A stretch of DNA of 64,000 nt, taken from the NCBI GenBank assembly GCA_964017235.1, contig OZ024934.1:88936706-89000705 (forward strand), written 5' to 3'. Shown here one piece after another: positions 1 to 13,281 of the stretch (positions are counted from its first letter, which is position 1; each line of letters begins with the position of its first letter). Under the pieces are notes generated by a model. The model worked only from the letters and a program-made list of their open reading frames with translations, was not told the DNA's origin and did no database searches. Made by a program: the position numbers and the translations under genes. This stretch comes from Sabellastarte sp. h YS-2021. Taxonomy: Eukaryota; Annelida; Polychaeta; Sabellida; Sabellidae.

Positions 1-1929
1 TTCTTACTCTGTAAAGTCAGATCTTGTGATCCTGTTTGTAGTGCATTGCAAAGTTCTCTGTATTCATGTAAGTCTTTCAAGATTAATTCATTAAGCTCTT
101 TCATATTTCTAATCTAATTCACCAACAGTTCCACTGCAAATAATATCTGCTTTAAGCTACATTCAGCTTTAAAAGCCATTTTCTGCATTTTTAAAGAGAT
201 GATATGGAATCCTATTATATTTGAAAAGTTATAGCCAAGGCAGTGTATTTGTATGTTGTTTATATTTTTGTTTCATTTGTTAAAATGATTTAGTGGCTAC
301 CAAACATAAACTATAACCACTTGTATCTTTAGAGAATCAAACAAAACTAACAAACTCTTACAGGCTTCCCGTTAGTTGGAGAAGCATGTATGTTTAAAAT
401 ATTGATGCTTTGACAGTGTTATGAAGAGAAGTTTATCAAAATTTGTAATATTCATTTAATAGATTTTTCCTACTTAAACAAAATACTCTGTCTTGTCTGT
501 TCCATATCATAACAGTTCATATCAGTTCATGATCTTTGAAATAATATTAATTTATTCTCTTAAACACCAATGCTTTCATTTGACAATATATTTCATTGGA
601 AATATATGTGATCAGAGTTTGTCAGCAGGACGTTGTTGACAAGTGTTAAATTATACATACACTGTACGTGTTCTGTAAATAGTAGGAAAATGTTTGTGAT
701 CCTTATGTTGTAAAAATTGGTCTTGTGTTGAATTTACAGTTAGAACTCAATTTATGTGTTGTCATTTGTAGTTGATGTTTGGCTTAGAGCCACATTCAGT
801 TTTGAGCATATGAAAAATTCTGTGACAGACTGCCAAATTGGTCCAGAAGAAACAATAAACTGGAAGAGTAGGTGTTTAAAGTTTCAAAACATTTGTGTAT
901 ATTCTGTTTGTGTTATGTTGAGCTTCATGGTGATCAAAAGTAGTGCAAGATTTTGTTTATGATATCGAAACTGCTGAAATTTACGTGCAATACCCATCAT
1001 ACATGTACTTGCCAAAGCTCCCACCGAAGAAACAGTTTTCATCCTTAAATACAATGAATTTTAAATTTAAATGTTTTTCTGTTGTATATTTATCGTGATG
1101 TAGTTGCAGTAGAGATGTTAATTTTAGTAGTAATGTTTTACAGATAGGATTTGTGCAGTGTAAAATATAATAAGCTTGCTTACAGATGAATTGGTTGAAT
1201 TAAGTGCATAGTCATTTATGTATTTTGTGTCTGAACACTGATTAATATTTAAGTAATCTTGTCCAGAGGTACATACAACACTACTTTTTCAACCTTTGTG
1301 TCACAAGCTGAAATATTGCAGACTGATGTGTTCTTGGGTGCAATTAATGTTCCTCTTATTTTCTGAAATGGTATTTTAAGTGGAAGCATGGAATACATCT
1401 CTCACAATACACAATTGACATCTTGGTCTTACCAAGAAATGTTCATGCTATTAATATTTTGAACAATGAAATAAGGTTATTTACATCCCCACTACCAGGC
1501 AAATGTTCACATTTAACACTCGAGAAATGTTTGGTTTTGTTGTGGTTTTTTTTCAGCAAATGTCTTTCATGCAGCAAATTATATCTAAAGTTGTATTTTA
1601 TTGGTATAGTGAAGTCTAAACTGCTTTACATTAGAGATCTGCTTTATATTTTGCTTGGTAGAGGGTAGTTTTTTAGTTTTTAGTGATTTTGTCAAATAGA
1701 TGTCTAGCCGTTGGCAATAATATATGTCAGAGTATGTAAAAGGTTTGAGTAGATTCCGTACTATTCTGCATATGTGGTTTGTGTGAAAAAAAATAGTTGT
1801 CATCCCAGATTTCCTTTGTCAAAATATTGCTGATGTAGTCATGGGTATGTTCTTTATGGATGTAATATAGAATTATTACATGTGTGTACATGTTTATTGG
1901 ACATGTGTTGATTATTATTCAGATAACTT
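1..1929. other. AT-rich sequence with no recognised feature
   Basis: I see no gene, repeat array or element boundary here. The open frames are all under 85 codons, resemble nothing I know and are what chance gives in AT-rich DNA. This is the only stretch left of the segmental duplication, so it may be the older, single-copy flank. Confidence 0.6.
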
Positions 1930-3189
1930 GACAGAATATAGAGTTATTAATGCAGCCTGAGTTTTGGTTGGCAAGCCACCAGTGGATCAACATGCTTTGT
2001 GAAATCGGCCCCAGATAACTTGCTCATTGCTTCACTTGGCTACATCTGGTATTTTTAGACATGGAGTAATGAAATTTTGAATGAAAGGTATGGGAAGTAT
2101 TCTAATATTGACAATAATTATTTTTGTGTTGAAATAGCATTTTTTCAAAGTATTACAGTTTTATTTATCAAATAAAATTACAAAATCATAAACGTTATTT
2201 TACTATCTTCTCCTGGGTGAGGGTTGATGTCACCATTTTTTTGTTTATCTGAATATCTATTAGCAGGATTACTCAAAAGCGCAGAACAGACTCATGACAT
2301 TTCTTGTTGAAGATCGTTCTCATTTGCATATATTTGTTGGTTCCCATGTGCTGTGTAGGCAGATAAGAATCCTTCCAAAAACTGCAAAAGACCCTGGATT
2401 CTCAGGTGTGCTATAGTATTTATCTCATTACAAACTGTGGGTGTAGACCAACGGCATGTTTGAATTTCAAATATAACTGTTGATCTCTTTTTGATCTTTG
2501 TCCCGTTAAAAGCATCTTGGCTTTGTGGCATTTTGCTGTAAAAATAGTTTAGAAACTGAGAAAAGTTCTGTGTAGTCCTACAAATGCTGTCAAAATGTTT
2601 TACTGTCAGTGTAAAATTGAAATATCCAAATGAGCAATGAAAACTCCACAACAAAAAATATGTGCTGCTTCACTTCTTGCGTATTTTGTCATAATACCAC
2701 TCATCACACAAATACTAGAAATATATGTTTGCCTACAAAAATGAGGAAGCCAGTATCCACTTAGACTTTTTGAGAAATTGGATGCAGCCAACAAATTCCA
2801 ATCACTTTATTATTTCCGGCCAGTGGCTGAAGGCTGTGGCCGGGAGATAAAAAAATGCCTTCCATATGTGCATGCATGCGTCTGTTTGTCATGTTTCTGC
2901 ACAAACCTTTATGTCTCCTTCATTTATAAACCCATCTTCACCAGATTTACAGGGAATGTTTATGCCTATGAAATGTCCATGTAACGTTTTGACATTTTGA
3001 AAAATGAAATGACTACCATAGCCAATAGTTTGAAAATCATTAAGATGCTCTATAACATGAAATATTGCAGCTAGCTTCATCAAATTTGCACAAAAGATAT
3101 ATGGCTAGGAAAGCTAGCATGATAGTAACTATGACCTTGTATCAAAAACAAAATGGCTGCCATATCACATGTTTAATGTCAAATAGGGT

Positions 3190-4340
3190 ATATCCTGTTA
3201 AAAAGGCCTTGTATCTCCCTTACCATTGCTCCTTGGGGTTGGGAATGTGAAAACAAGTTATAGGAAGTCAAAGTGTGAGAATCTCCAAGTGTTAAATTTG
3301 ACTTTTGACCCCTGCTTCAAGGTCAAATGGGGGTCGTCCTATTTAAACCTTTTTATATCTCCCTTGTTATTGGTCATAGGGCTTCAGAATGTAAAAACAG
3401 CCAATGGGAAGTCCTGGCCTGCAAATGTTTTGCCTGTGAAAAATTTTGACAAACAGAATGGCTGCCTTAGCTCAATGTTCAAAAATCAGATGCTCTAAAA
3501 GTTTAAATATTGAAGCTAGCTTCTTCAAATTTGCACAAAATCTTTACAGCTAGGAAAGCTTGCCTCAGTAATTTGGGTCTCATTTTGAAAACAAAATGGC
3601 TGTCATATCACATGTTGAAGGTCAAGTTGAGGTCGTACATTAAAAAGGCCATATATCTCCCTTATTATTGATCTTAGAGATTTGAAATGTGAAAACAACT
3701 CATAGAAAATCATGTCCTGCAAATCTTTTGCAAGTACCGAGTTTGACTTTTGACCCTTGCTTCAAGGTGAAGTGGGGTCATCATACTAAAGAGGCCTTAT
3801 ATCTCCCTTATTATTGATTCTGCAGCTTAGAAATGTAAAGCTTAGAACAAATCATGTCCAGCAAATCTTTTGCAAGTGTAGAATTTGAGCTTTGACCTCT
3901 GCTTAAAGGCCAAGTGGGGTCAACATACCAAAAAGATCTTATATCTCCCTTATTATTGGTTCTAGAACTTTGAAATTTGAAAACAACCTATAGGAAATCA
4001 TACCCTGCAAACCTTTTGCAAGTGTGGAATTTGACCTTTGACCCCTGTTTCAAGGTCTAGTGGGGTTATCAGACTAACAGGCCTTATATCTCCCTTATTA
4101 TTGGTTCTAGAGCTTGAAAATGTGAAAGTAACCTATGGGAAGTCCTGGAAATTTTTGCAAAGTGTGGAATTTGATCTTTTATCCCCTGCTTCAATTAGGT
4201 TCATTTGGTTCATCATATTGAAAAGACCTTTTTTATCCCCCTTATTATTGCACCTTGAGCTCTGAACACTGTTTCATGGTCAGATTACCCCCAATTTTGC
4301 TTAATTCCTGGTGGGAGATAAAACCATGACAGCAGTCTTG
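3190..4340 (+). repeat. Minisatellite, period about 145 bp, inside copy 1
   Basis: A unit containing TATATCTCCCTTATTATTGG, then a 'GAAAATGTGAAAACAACCTA'-like stretch, then TTTGACCTTTGACCCC and CAAGGTCAAGTGGGGTCA recurs at about 3211, 3353, 3653, 3801, 3942, 4087 and 4235. The array ends in a non-repeated tail containing GGTGGGAGATAAAACCATG (near 4311-4329). The same tail type follows an unrelated array near 57700. The matching array in copy 2 runs from about 8230 to 8800. Confidence 0.8.
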
Positions 4341-5867
4341 TTTCGTATAAGTTGTTAATTTTCAGTGTAATTTTGTACAATACAGTGATTAACCCTATTC
4401 TTTACACTTGTTCTCCATCAACCGTAAGGTTGAGTATGCTGTACAATTGTGAATATTGTTTCATTCTTAAGTAATGGTCTGAAATTATTTATAAAATATT
4501 TTCACAGGGTTAATATCTAGCATATAGCCAAATCTTTCTGACCCAAGTTGTTATATTCTTGAATACTTCCCAAATAAATCAGGAGGGATATACTGGATTC
4601 AAGTCCATCAGGCAACCACTGTAGAAATTTCATTGTGTATGTGATAACTCAAAAAGTTATTGAATTGTTATCAAAGATAAACTATTGAAGATGATCTAAG
4701 GAAGATCCCTATTTTCAGGAGAAATTGACCTCTATATTTTGAAGATTTTTAGGTCATTTTAAGGCCTTATTACCAGATAAATATGGCCAAAGACTAATTT
4801 AGGGAGGTCCTCTATATATTTTTCTTTATTTCAGGCATTTAAAATTATGAAGGAGAAAAATGTTTGGTATAATTTTGACATTTTACCCTTTTCTAGGTCA
4901 CATGATCAAAAATGTTTATTTCTCTTGTTCCTTTTTTTATACCAGATTTTCTCAGAAAGTTGTATTTTTTTAAGTATGGCTTTTTGATTGACAAAATTTG
5001 ACAAGCACTTTCATTATTAAAATATAAGTGCTAGATAATTTTCATATCAGTCAGGCATTAATTTATTGATTGAGTGTTGATTGATTCTCATGTCATAAAA
5101 ACATACTGGAACTGACCCTTTTTGTCATGTAGCATATATTTATTCACATTCAGGAGCTACAAATTTAAGAATGGTTTAAAACTATGGGAGTCTTTCAACA
5201 CTTTTCAAAGTGGAAATGTAAGGTGAAAATGTATATAATATTATGCTCAAAAATTTTATTATTATATCCCCAAATGAAAGTTGGGGATACGCTGGATTCC
5301 ACCATCGCCATAGAAATTTCCTTGTGTACGCGATAACTCAAAAATGGATCAATTTTTTTTAACTTGGTAAGCATGGTAAAGGTGGCCGAAGAAAGATCCC
5401 TATTTTAAGGTGACCTTAAACTCCCAAAAATATAGAACTTAAGGTCATCTTAAGTCTCAAATGGACCTATGGCTACTTAAAGCCCTCTAGGTCAAAATGT
5501 GTTAGATAAAACTTTCATATGTAACCTCTGTAGAAAATTTCAAGTCTGTAGCATTATGTTTAAGGTCACCTTAAGGTCTCTAAATTGCCTGCAGAGAACC
5601 AATGTATAGACTTTTGGCTACTTTAAAGGCCCATAGATGTCAAACTTTGTGACTGATAGAGCTGAAATCTCATCTGGGAATGTATTAATATATTCTTTTA
5701 ATTTATCAATGACATTAAAATTTTTCAAAGGCCTGTCAACTTAAAAGTTGAATATTAATGATATTTAAAGCTTAAAGAAACTGTGTTTTTTCCCTCTGCT
5801 TGCTGAGTTTTAACGTTTTAAAAGCAAACTGCTTACACATATTAAAAAAGGTCAAACCCAGATAGCA

Positions 5868-6170
5868 GGACTCTGTAGGGCAACCACTGGCCCACCAGAG
5901 GCATAGCAGTCCGTCCGATATTGGCTGTAGCTGGTGGCACACCAATGGCATGACCAGCTAATAGACAGTGGTCCACCATTGGCAGCCGACAATAAGGTTT
6001 AATAGTGGTCCATCAGTGGCCCACTGTCGGCAACAAATGATAATCTTTTCTATTGGTCCACCTTCAGTAGCCAATGACCCAGATAGCTTGCAGACGTTGG
6101 CCCACCATCGGCATATACATCAGTCTGATGTTGGCAGCCACCGTTGATCCAATGGCTTTTTAGCTGGCGG
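5868..6170 (+). repeat. Cluster of GGCCCACCA / TCGGC imperfect repeats
   Basis: Imperfect units such as TTGGCCCACCATCGGC and GTGGTCCACCATTGGC recur. The cluster opens with CCCAGATAGC, and a second CCCAGATAGC lies near 6078. The twin cluster is at 10380-10690. A related remnant near 32150-32225 ends in the reverse complement, GCTATCTGGG. This suggests short elements with CCCAGATAGC ends, but I could not define a complete copy. Confidence 0.45.
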
Positions 6171-7407
6171 ATGACACGGCGATCAGATGGAGTTATGTGG
6201 TTATTGTTTAACAGAAGGCAAATAATTTACAGACTGTGGGTGTATTTTAGTTTGAGGGAATCCCTGATAAGTCACATGACCAAACATAAACAATGATGGA
6301 ACAGTATCTTAAGATGATATAATCCATAATCAAATAATAAAATTATAATGTTCGGAAACAACTTTTCTTACTGTGAACTTATAATGAGAATGTTATTTTT
6401 ATGTATAAAATTGTTAATTAGTTAGTAAAAAATTGTGGGCTCAATGAAATATAATTTTTAGACATACCATAATAAATGATTTTTTATTAAGTTTTCAAAA
6501 ATCCCCTATTATTGCTCACTGCCATCTTGAATTAAAATCCACCTTTGGCCCAATCTTGGCCCAACGTAGACAGAATATAGAGTTATTAATGCAGCCTGAG
6601 TTTTGGTTGGCAAGCCACCAGTGGATCAACATGCTTTGTGAAATCGGCCCCAGATAACTTGCTCATTGCTTCACTTGGCTACATCTGGTATTTTTAGACA
6701 TGGAGTAATGAAATTTTGAATGAAAGGTATGGGAAGTATTCTAATATTGACAATAATTATTTTTGTGTTGGAATAGCATTTTTTCAAAGTATTACAGTTT
6801 TATTTATCAAATAAAATTACGAAATCATAAACGTTATTTTACTATCTTCTCCTGGGTGAGGGTTGATGTCACCATTTTTTGTTTATCTGAATATTGATTG
6901 GCAGGATTACTCAAAAGCGCAGAACAGACTCATGACATTTCTTGTTAAAGATCTTCTCACTTGCATATATTTGTTGGTCCCCATGTGCTGTGTAGGCAGA
7001 TAAAAATCCTTGCAAAAACTGTAAAAGACCCTGGATTTTCAGGTGTGCTATAGTATTTACCCTTATACACCCTTGCACTGGATAAATATCTCATTACAAA
7101 CTGTGGGTGTAGACCAACGGCATGTTTGAATTTCAAATATACCTGTTGATCTCTTTTTGATCTTTGTCCCATTAAAAGCATCTTGGCTTTGTGGCATTTT
7201 CTGTAAAAATAGTTTAGAAACTGAGAAAAGTTATGTGTAGTCCTACAAATGCTGTCAAAATGTTTTACTGTCAGTGTAAAATTGAAATGGCCAATGAAAA
7301 CTCCACAACAAAAAATATGTGCTGCTTCACATCGTGCATATTTTGTTATAATACCCCTCATCACACAAATACTAGAAATATATGTTTGCCTACAAAAATG
7401 AAGAAGC

Positions 7408-7989
7408 CCAAAAAGATAAATACTATGCCATGGAGGGAAATGCAAAGATGCAACTGTATAATTTGCAGAGACAATGCAGATATAACAATGTAAGACACTT
7501 AAATGGCTGAATGTGCATTCTTTAATAGTTAGCCAAATCTGTTTATATTCTATTTTTTTTTCAATTTTCATCATTTTTTTTAGAAAAAAATATATTTTAT
7601 TCACTCTTAGAAAGGGTAGTAAAATATTTTGAGAAAAAAAAAGTAAAAAAACAGAAAATATTGTAAAGTATTATCACTCTTCACACATTGTGTAGTTTTA
7701 AACTTTGACATAAATGTATAATTGTAAGACACCGATGAGGGGTTCTCCCACTCTCGCCCTTCCGGTTGTCATTGGAAAAGAGTGTTTATTCTATTAATAT
7801 ATTGGTACAGACAAAATATTTTAAAACAATGTAGCTTACAAAGAATATCATATATGGCATATGCATATGACTGTTCACAGCAGATCTTTCACTGATAAAC
7901 ATTAAATAATTGTATAATGTATGTGTTGGCCAACTAAAAAGGGAGGAAAGTTTCTTTAATTAAAACAGGGTTTATGTTTTACATATACA
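7408..7989. other. Sequence present in copy 2 only
   Basis: This 582-bp stretch replaces copy-1 positions of about 2748-3419. It has A- and T-rich runs, no good open frame and no terminal repeats that I can see. It may be an insertion or filler added when the adjacent block was inverted. Confidence 0.5.
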
Positions 7990-8230
7990 GGGAGATATAT
8001 GGCCTTTTTAATGTATGACCTCAACTTGACCTTCAACATGTGATACGACAGCCATTTTGTTTTCAAAATGAGACCCAAATTACTCCGAGGCAAGCTTTCC
8101 TAGCTGTAAAGATTTTGTGCAAATTTGAAGAAACTAGCCTCAATATTTAAACTTTTAGAGCATCTGATTTTGAACATTGAGCTTAGGCGGCCATTCTGTT
8201 TGTCAACATTTTTCACAGGCAAAACATTTG
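7990..8230 (-). repeat. Inverted block within copy 2
   Basis: Read on the minus strand this block matches copy-1 positions of about 3420-3660. It includes the same order of landmarks (ATGTTTTGCCTGTGAAAAAT, TTCAAATTTGCACAAAATCT, CATGTTGAAGGTCAAGTTGA). Directly after 8230 the match to copy 1 continues on the plus strand from about 3667. It is therefore an in-place inversion relative to copy 1. Confidence 0.8.
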
Positions 8231-10379
8231 AAAGATTTGAAATGCGAAAACAACTCATAGAAAATCATGTCCTGCAAATTTTTTGCAAGTACCGAGTTTG
8301 ACATTTGACCCTTGCTTCAAGATAAAGTGGGGTCATCATACTAAAGAGGCCTATATCTCCCTTATTATTGATTCTGCAGCTTAGAAATGTGAAGCTTAGA
8401 ACAAATCATGTCCAGCAAATCTTTTGCAAGTGTAGAATTTGAGCTTTGACCTCTGCTTAAAGGTCAAGTGGGGTCAACATACTAAAAAGATCTTATATCT
8501 CCCTTATTATTGGTTCTAGAGCTTTGAAGTTTGAAAACAACCTGCAAACCTTTTGCAAGTGTGGAATTTGACCTTTGACCCCTGCTTCAAGGTCAAGTGG
8601 GGTTATCATACTGAACAGGCCTTATATCTCCCTTATTATTGGTTCTGGAGCTTGAAAATGTGAAAGCAACCTGGAAGTCCTGGAAATTTTTGGAAAGTGT
8701 GGAATTTGATCTTTGATCCCCTGCTTCAATTAGGTTCATTTGGTTCATCATATTGAAAAGACCTTTTATCCCCCTTATTATTGCACCTTGAGCTCTGAAC
8801 ACTGTTTCATGGTCAGATTACCCCCAATTTTGCTTAATTCCTGGTGGGAGATAAAACCATGACAGCAGTCTTGTTTCGTATAAGTTGTTAATTTTCAGTG
8901 TAATTTTGTACAATACAGTGATTAACCCTATTCTTTACAATTGTTCTCCATCAACCGTAAGGTTGAGTATGCTGTACAATTGTGAATATTGTTTCATTCT
9001 TAAGTAATGGTCTGAAATTATTGATAAAATATTTGCACAGGGTTAATATCTAGCATATAGCCAAATCTTTCTGACCCAAGTTGTTATGTTCTTGATTACT
9101 TCCCAAAATAAATCAGGAGGGATATACTGGATTCAAGTCCATCAGGCAACCACTGTAGAAATTTCATTGTGTATGTGATAACTCAAAAAGTTATTGAATT
9201 GTTATCAAAGATAAACTATTGAAGATGATCTAAGGAAGATCCCTATTTTCAGGAAAAATTGATTTTTAGGTCATTTTAAGGCCTTATTACCAGATAAATA
9301 TGGCCAAAGACTAATTTAGGGAGGTGCTCTATATATTTTTCTTTATTTCAGGCATTTAAAATTATGAAGGGAGAAAAATGTTTGGTATAATTTTGACATT
9401 TTACCCTTTTCTAGGTCACATGATCAAAAACGTTTATTTCTCTTGTTCCTTTTTTTATACCAGATTTTCTCAGAAAGTTGTATTTCTTTAAGTATGGCTT
9501 TTTGATTGACAAAATTTGACAAGCACTTTCATTATTAAAATATAAGTGCTAGATGATTTTCATATCAGTCAGGCATTAATTTATTGATTGAGTGTTGATT
9601 GATTCTCATGTCATAAAAACATACTGGAACTGACCCTTTTTGTCATGTAGCATATATTTATTCACATTCAGGAGCTACAAATGTAAGTATGGTTTAAAAC
9701 TATGGGAGTCTTTCACACTTTTCAAAATGGAAATGTTAGGTGAAAATGCATATAATATTATGCTCAAAAATTTTATTATTATATCCCCAGATGAAAGTTG
9801 GGGATACACTGGATTCCACCATCGCCGTAGAAATTTCCTTGTGTACGCGATAACTCAAAAATGGATCAATTTTTTTTTTAACTTGGTAAGCATGGTAAAG
9901 GTGGCCGAAGAAAGATCCCTATTTTAAGGTGACCTTAAACTCCCTAAAATATAGAACTTAAGGTCATCTTAAGTCTCAAATGGACCTATGGCTACTTAAA
10001 GCCCTCTAGGTCAAACTGTGTTAGATAAAACTTTCATATGTAACCTCTGTAGAAAATTTCAAGTCTGTAGCATTATGTTTAAGGTCATCTTAAGGTCTCT
10101 AAATTGCCTGCTGAGAACCAATGTATAGACTTTTGGCTACTTTAAAGGCCCATAGATGTCAAACTTTGTGACTGATAGAGCTGAAATCTCATCTGGGAAT
10201 GTATTAATATATTCTTTTAATTTATCAATGACATTAAAATTTTTCAAAGGAAGGCCTGTCAACTTAAAAATTGAATATTAATGATATTTAAAGCTTAAAG
10301 AAACTGTGTTTTTATCCCTCTGCTTGCTGAGTTTTAACGTTTTAAAAGCAAACTGCTTACACATATTAAAAAAGGTCAA

Positions 10380-10690
10380 ACCCAGATAGCAGGACTCTGT
10401 AGGGCAACCACTGGCCCACCAGAGGCATAGCAGTCAGTCCGATATTGGCTGCAGCTGGTGGCACACCAATGGCATGACCAGATAGACAGTGGTCCACCAT
10501 TGGCAGCCGACAATAAGGTTTAATAGTGGTCCATCAGTGGCCCACTGTCGGCAGCAAATGATAATCTTTTCTATTGGTCCACCTTCAGTAGCCAATGACC
10601 CAGATAGCTTGCAGACATTGGCCCACCATCGGCATATACATCGGTCTGATGTTGGCAGCCACCGTTGATCCAATGGCTTTTTAACTGGCG
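10380..10690 (+). repeat. Second copy of the GGCCCACCA / TCGGC cluster
   Basis: This is the copy-2 counterpart of 5868-6170 with a few substitutions. It opens with CCCAGATAGCAGGACTC. The minus-strand open frame across it is a by-product of the repeats. Confidence 0.45.
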
Positions 10691-11076
10691 GATGACACGG
10701 CGATCAGATGGAGTTATATGTGGTTATTGTTTAACAGAAGGCTGTGGGTGTATTTTAGTTTGAGGGAATCCCTGATAAGTCACATGACCAAACATAAACA
10801 ATGATGGAACAGTATCTTAAGATGATATAATCCATAATCAAATAATAAAATTATAATGTTCGGAAACAACTTTTCTTACTGTGAACTTATAATGAGAATG
10901 TTATTTTTATGTATAAAATTGTTAATTAGTTAGTTAAAAATTGTGGGCTCAATGAAATATAATTTTTAGACATACCATAATAAATGATTTTTTACTAAGT
11001 TTCCCAAAATCCCCTATTATTGCTCACTGCCATCTTGAATTAAAATCCACCTTTGGCCCAATCTTGGCCCAATGTA

Positions 11077-11139
11077 GATAGAATATAGAGTTATTAATGC
11101 AGCCTGAGTTTTGGTTGGCAAGCCACCAGTGGATCAACA
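11077..11139 (+). repeat. Start of a third duplication unit, truncated
   Basis: The first 63 bp of the duplicated unit reappear, from GATAGAATATAGAG to GGATCAACA. The sequence then switches to LINE A coding sequence. The switch marks either the 5'-truncated insertion point of LINE A or the duplication breakpoint. Confidence 0.8.
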
Positions 11140-12516
11140 GTGTGTGTACCATCATAGAGCAGGTCACCAAAATCATTCAAGACTCTCCCACTAAATCATG
11201 TTCCCTTGACCCTTGGCCCACTTTTCTTGTTCTTGAATTCCTGGATATTCTTATTACCCCCATCACCTCAATAATCAACGCCTCTCTAGCACAAGGTACG
11301 TGTCCTAATTTCTTTAAGCAGGCCCATGTAACCCCAATTCTCAAAAAATCATCCTTAGACAAGGAAGTTTTAAAAAATTACAGGCCTGTTTCCAATCTAA
11401 ACTTTATTTCAAAGATACTTGAAAGGGTAGTAGCAGCCCAGCTACAAACTCACCTTGATGAAGCCGGCCTGATGACTGCCTTCCAGTCGGCTTATAGAAA
11501 ACACCATTCTACTGAAAGTGCCCTCCTTAACATTCATAATGATATTCTTCTCAATATGTCCAAAGGGTCTGTTACAGCCCTCACCCTTCTAGATCTCTCC
11601 GCTGCTTTCGATACCATTGATCACACTATACTCCTGGACAGACTTAATGGTTACTATGGAATCAGGGAACTGGCACTCGGCTGGTTCAAATCATACCTGT
11701 CGGGAAGGACACACTCGGTCAAGGTAGGCAGCACACTCAAATCCTGTTGCCCTTCAGCATGGGGTCCCCCAGTGCTCCGTCCTTGGTCCAATTCTTTTTT
11801 CCCTTTACACCAACCCAATCAGCTCCATCATTCAATCTCACAATAGCATCAATTACCATTTCTACGCCGATGACACTCAGCTATACATTTCACTCTCTGC
11901 AGCAAATTTTTCTCGCTCTGTACAAAAACTAAAAAATTGCCTAAACGACATCCAAAACTTCATGTTCACAAATAAATTAAAACTCAACCCTGATAAAACT
12001 GAGTTCATTTTGATAGGTTCGAAAAACAACAGTAAACAACTCCTTCCTCGCTTTCCAATCAATATTCTTGGTAATCAGGTCTCACCAGCACAAAGTGTCA
12101 AGAACCTCGGAGTGGTGTTTGATTCCAATTTCACTTTCTTCGACCATGTGTCACAGGTCATAAAGTCCACTAGAGCTCATGCAAGAGACCTCTACAGAAT
12201 ACATCCCCTTCTAGACCTTAAAACATCAGTTCTTTTAGCCAATGCCTTGGTCAGCAGCAGACTGGACTACTGCAATTCCCTGTTTCTATCACTCACAGAC
12301 TTTGAGCTAAGAAGATTGCAACTAGTGCATAACTCACTCTGCAGGGTTGTCACCCGTTCCTCAAAATTTTCTCACATCACCCCTCAACTGAAAAAACTCC
12401 ATTGGCTTCCAGTTAGGTATAGGGTACAATTCAAAATAGGCCTCATTACATACAAAATCCTCAACCAAGGTCAGCCTGTTTACCTAAGAGAACTAATCCA
12501 CCCCTACACTTCCTCC
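11140..12516 (+). pseudogene. LINE A, reverse transcriptase part (CR1/L2-like), interrupted
   Basis: This is the reverse transcriptase of a non-LTR retrotransposon, which copies its RNA at a nicked target. Visible parts in order are the pre-RT linker, KNYRPVSNL (finger region), [16 protein letters not shown], palm motif A in [17 protein letters not shown] replacing the usual GVPQ box, a YADD box read in another frame near 11861, [13 protein letters not shown], and the thumb-like region with SRLDYCNSL and [18 protein letters not shown] frameshift lies near 11740-11750 and the frame changes again near 11940-11962. The endonuclease half is missing, as in a 5'-truncated insertion. Coding stops after TSS at 12516 and continues in phase at 29078, so 16.6 kb was inserted later. 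Confidence 0.88.
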
Positions 12517-12550
12517 CCCTTCTTGGTGAAATAAAGAGATTATAAGTGTA
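12517..12550. other. Short left remnant between LINE A and the Polinton-like element
   Basis: These 34 bp belong neither to LINE A nor to the element that follows. Together with 23687-23931 on the far side they form the site into which the Polinton-like element inserted. The last six bases, AGTGTA, are the left target duplication. Confidence 0.6.
12545..12550. repeat. Left 6-bp target-site duplication AGTGTA
   Basis: AGTGTA directly precedes the AGTAGTTATT terminus and recurs directly after the mirrored terminus at 23681-23686. Six bases is the known duplication length for Polintons/Mavericks. Confidence 0.85.
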
Positions 12551-12595
12551 AGTAGTTATTAGGGAGCAGTTCACGAGGTAAGTCAGAGTAATAGG

Positions 12596-12660
12596 GTCGG
12601 TCAAAGGTCAGGGGTCATAGGTCAGGAAGTGACGTCATATACATGTCAATCATCACGTGA
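12596..12660 (+). promoter_or_regulatory. Terminal DR1 / TGACGTCA / CACGTG module (left arm, module 1)
   Basis: Two overlapping direct-repeat hexamer pairs (CGGTCAAAGGTCA and GGGTCATAGGTCA) precede TGACGTCA at 12630-12637, and CACGTG follows at 12654-12659 with exactly 16 bp between them. In animals these resemble a nuclear-receptor DR1, a CRE (CREB/ATF) and an E-box (USF/Myc type). The motifs are seen; binding is inferred. They could equally be sites for an element-encoded protein. Confidence 0.5.
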
Positions 12661-13281
12661 CAGGATGGTGGCTTGTGATTGGAGGGTGGATGTCAACTAT
12701 CGCATAGAGAGGGTGGGCGTGTTCATGTCAAAGAGAAAATGATGAGTGATGGATCTCTATTGTAAGGCCAGTGTGAAATTATCTAAGACTTTGGAAGAGT
12801 AATTATTTTGATTATAGAATGTATAATTAATCATTTTGAAAAAGACTCTTTGTTGTTTGGTATTGTAAGACCTTTCAGGTGAAAGAATTCAATTTTTAAA
12901 AAGCTCCGATTACAAAGACCAAGGCTGTTCCAACGATTAAAATTTGAAATTGTACAAAGAGGAGATGATGAATGATGACAGTGGAAGGACATTTATCTTG
13001 ATTTTAGCATCGACAAGTGATTAATCTGTTTTTAAACAGTGCACCCAAGGTTCTTCCAACGGTTAAAATTTGAAATCCCCCCTTCTTTTTGAAAAATGCT
13101 GATGAGGCTGAGATATTTTAAAATGCTGACATCAGCATCTTAACTTTATTTGTAATTTCAAGCTCGATTCATCAACATGGTAACCCAGGGCTTTTCATTG
13201 TCCACTCGGGACAAAGAATTTTCAAACAATGTTTGGAAACCTAATATATTAAGCGAAAAAATAAAAGAGTGTAATAGGGTC

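Larger units (their letters stand above)
1930..6568 (+). repeat. Segmental tandem duplication, copy 1 (4.64 kb)
   Basis: This block starts with GACAGAATATAGAG and ends with the TTGGCCCAA-rich sequence just before 6569, where the same start recurs. The order of landmarks is the same in both copies: the start block, a minisatellite with a period near 145 bp, the block beginning CCCCAAATGAAAGTTGGGG near 5268, and the 'GGCCCACCA' cluster near 5870-6170. Most aligned stretches differ only by scattered substitutions and small indels. The open frames at 2292-2794 on the minus strand recur in altered form in copy 2 but show no domain I recognise. Confidence 0.88.
6569..11076 (+). repeat. Segmental tandem duplication, copy 2 (4.51 kb)
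   Basis: This is a second copy of 1930-6568 in the same orientation, beginning directly after it. It matches copy 1 to about 7407. There it departs: 7408-7989 is unrelated to copy 1, and 7990-8230 matches copy 1 in reverse. From about 8231 it matches again in the forward sense to the end. A third copy begins at 11077 but stops after about 63 bp where LINE A starts, so at least three units once existed or the duplication broke inside the LINE. Confidence 0.87.

Noticed and set aside
2292..2794. Minus-strand frames (and the 215-codon frame at 6957-7604) as a possible gene
   Set aside because: The two duplicated copies shift frame relative to each other, the frames open at non-ATG codons, and no domain is recognised.
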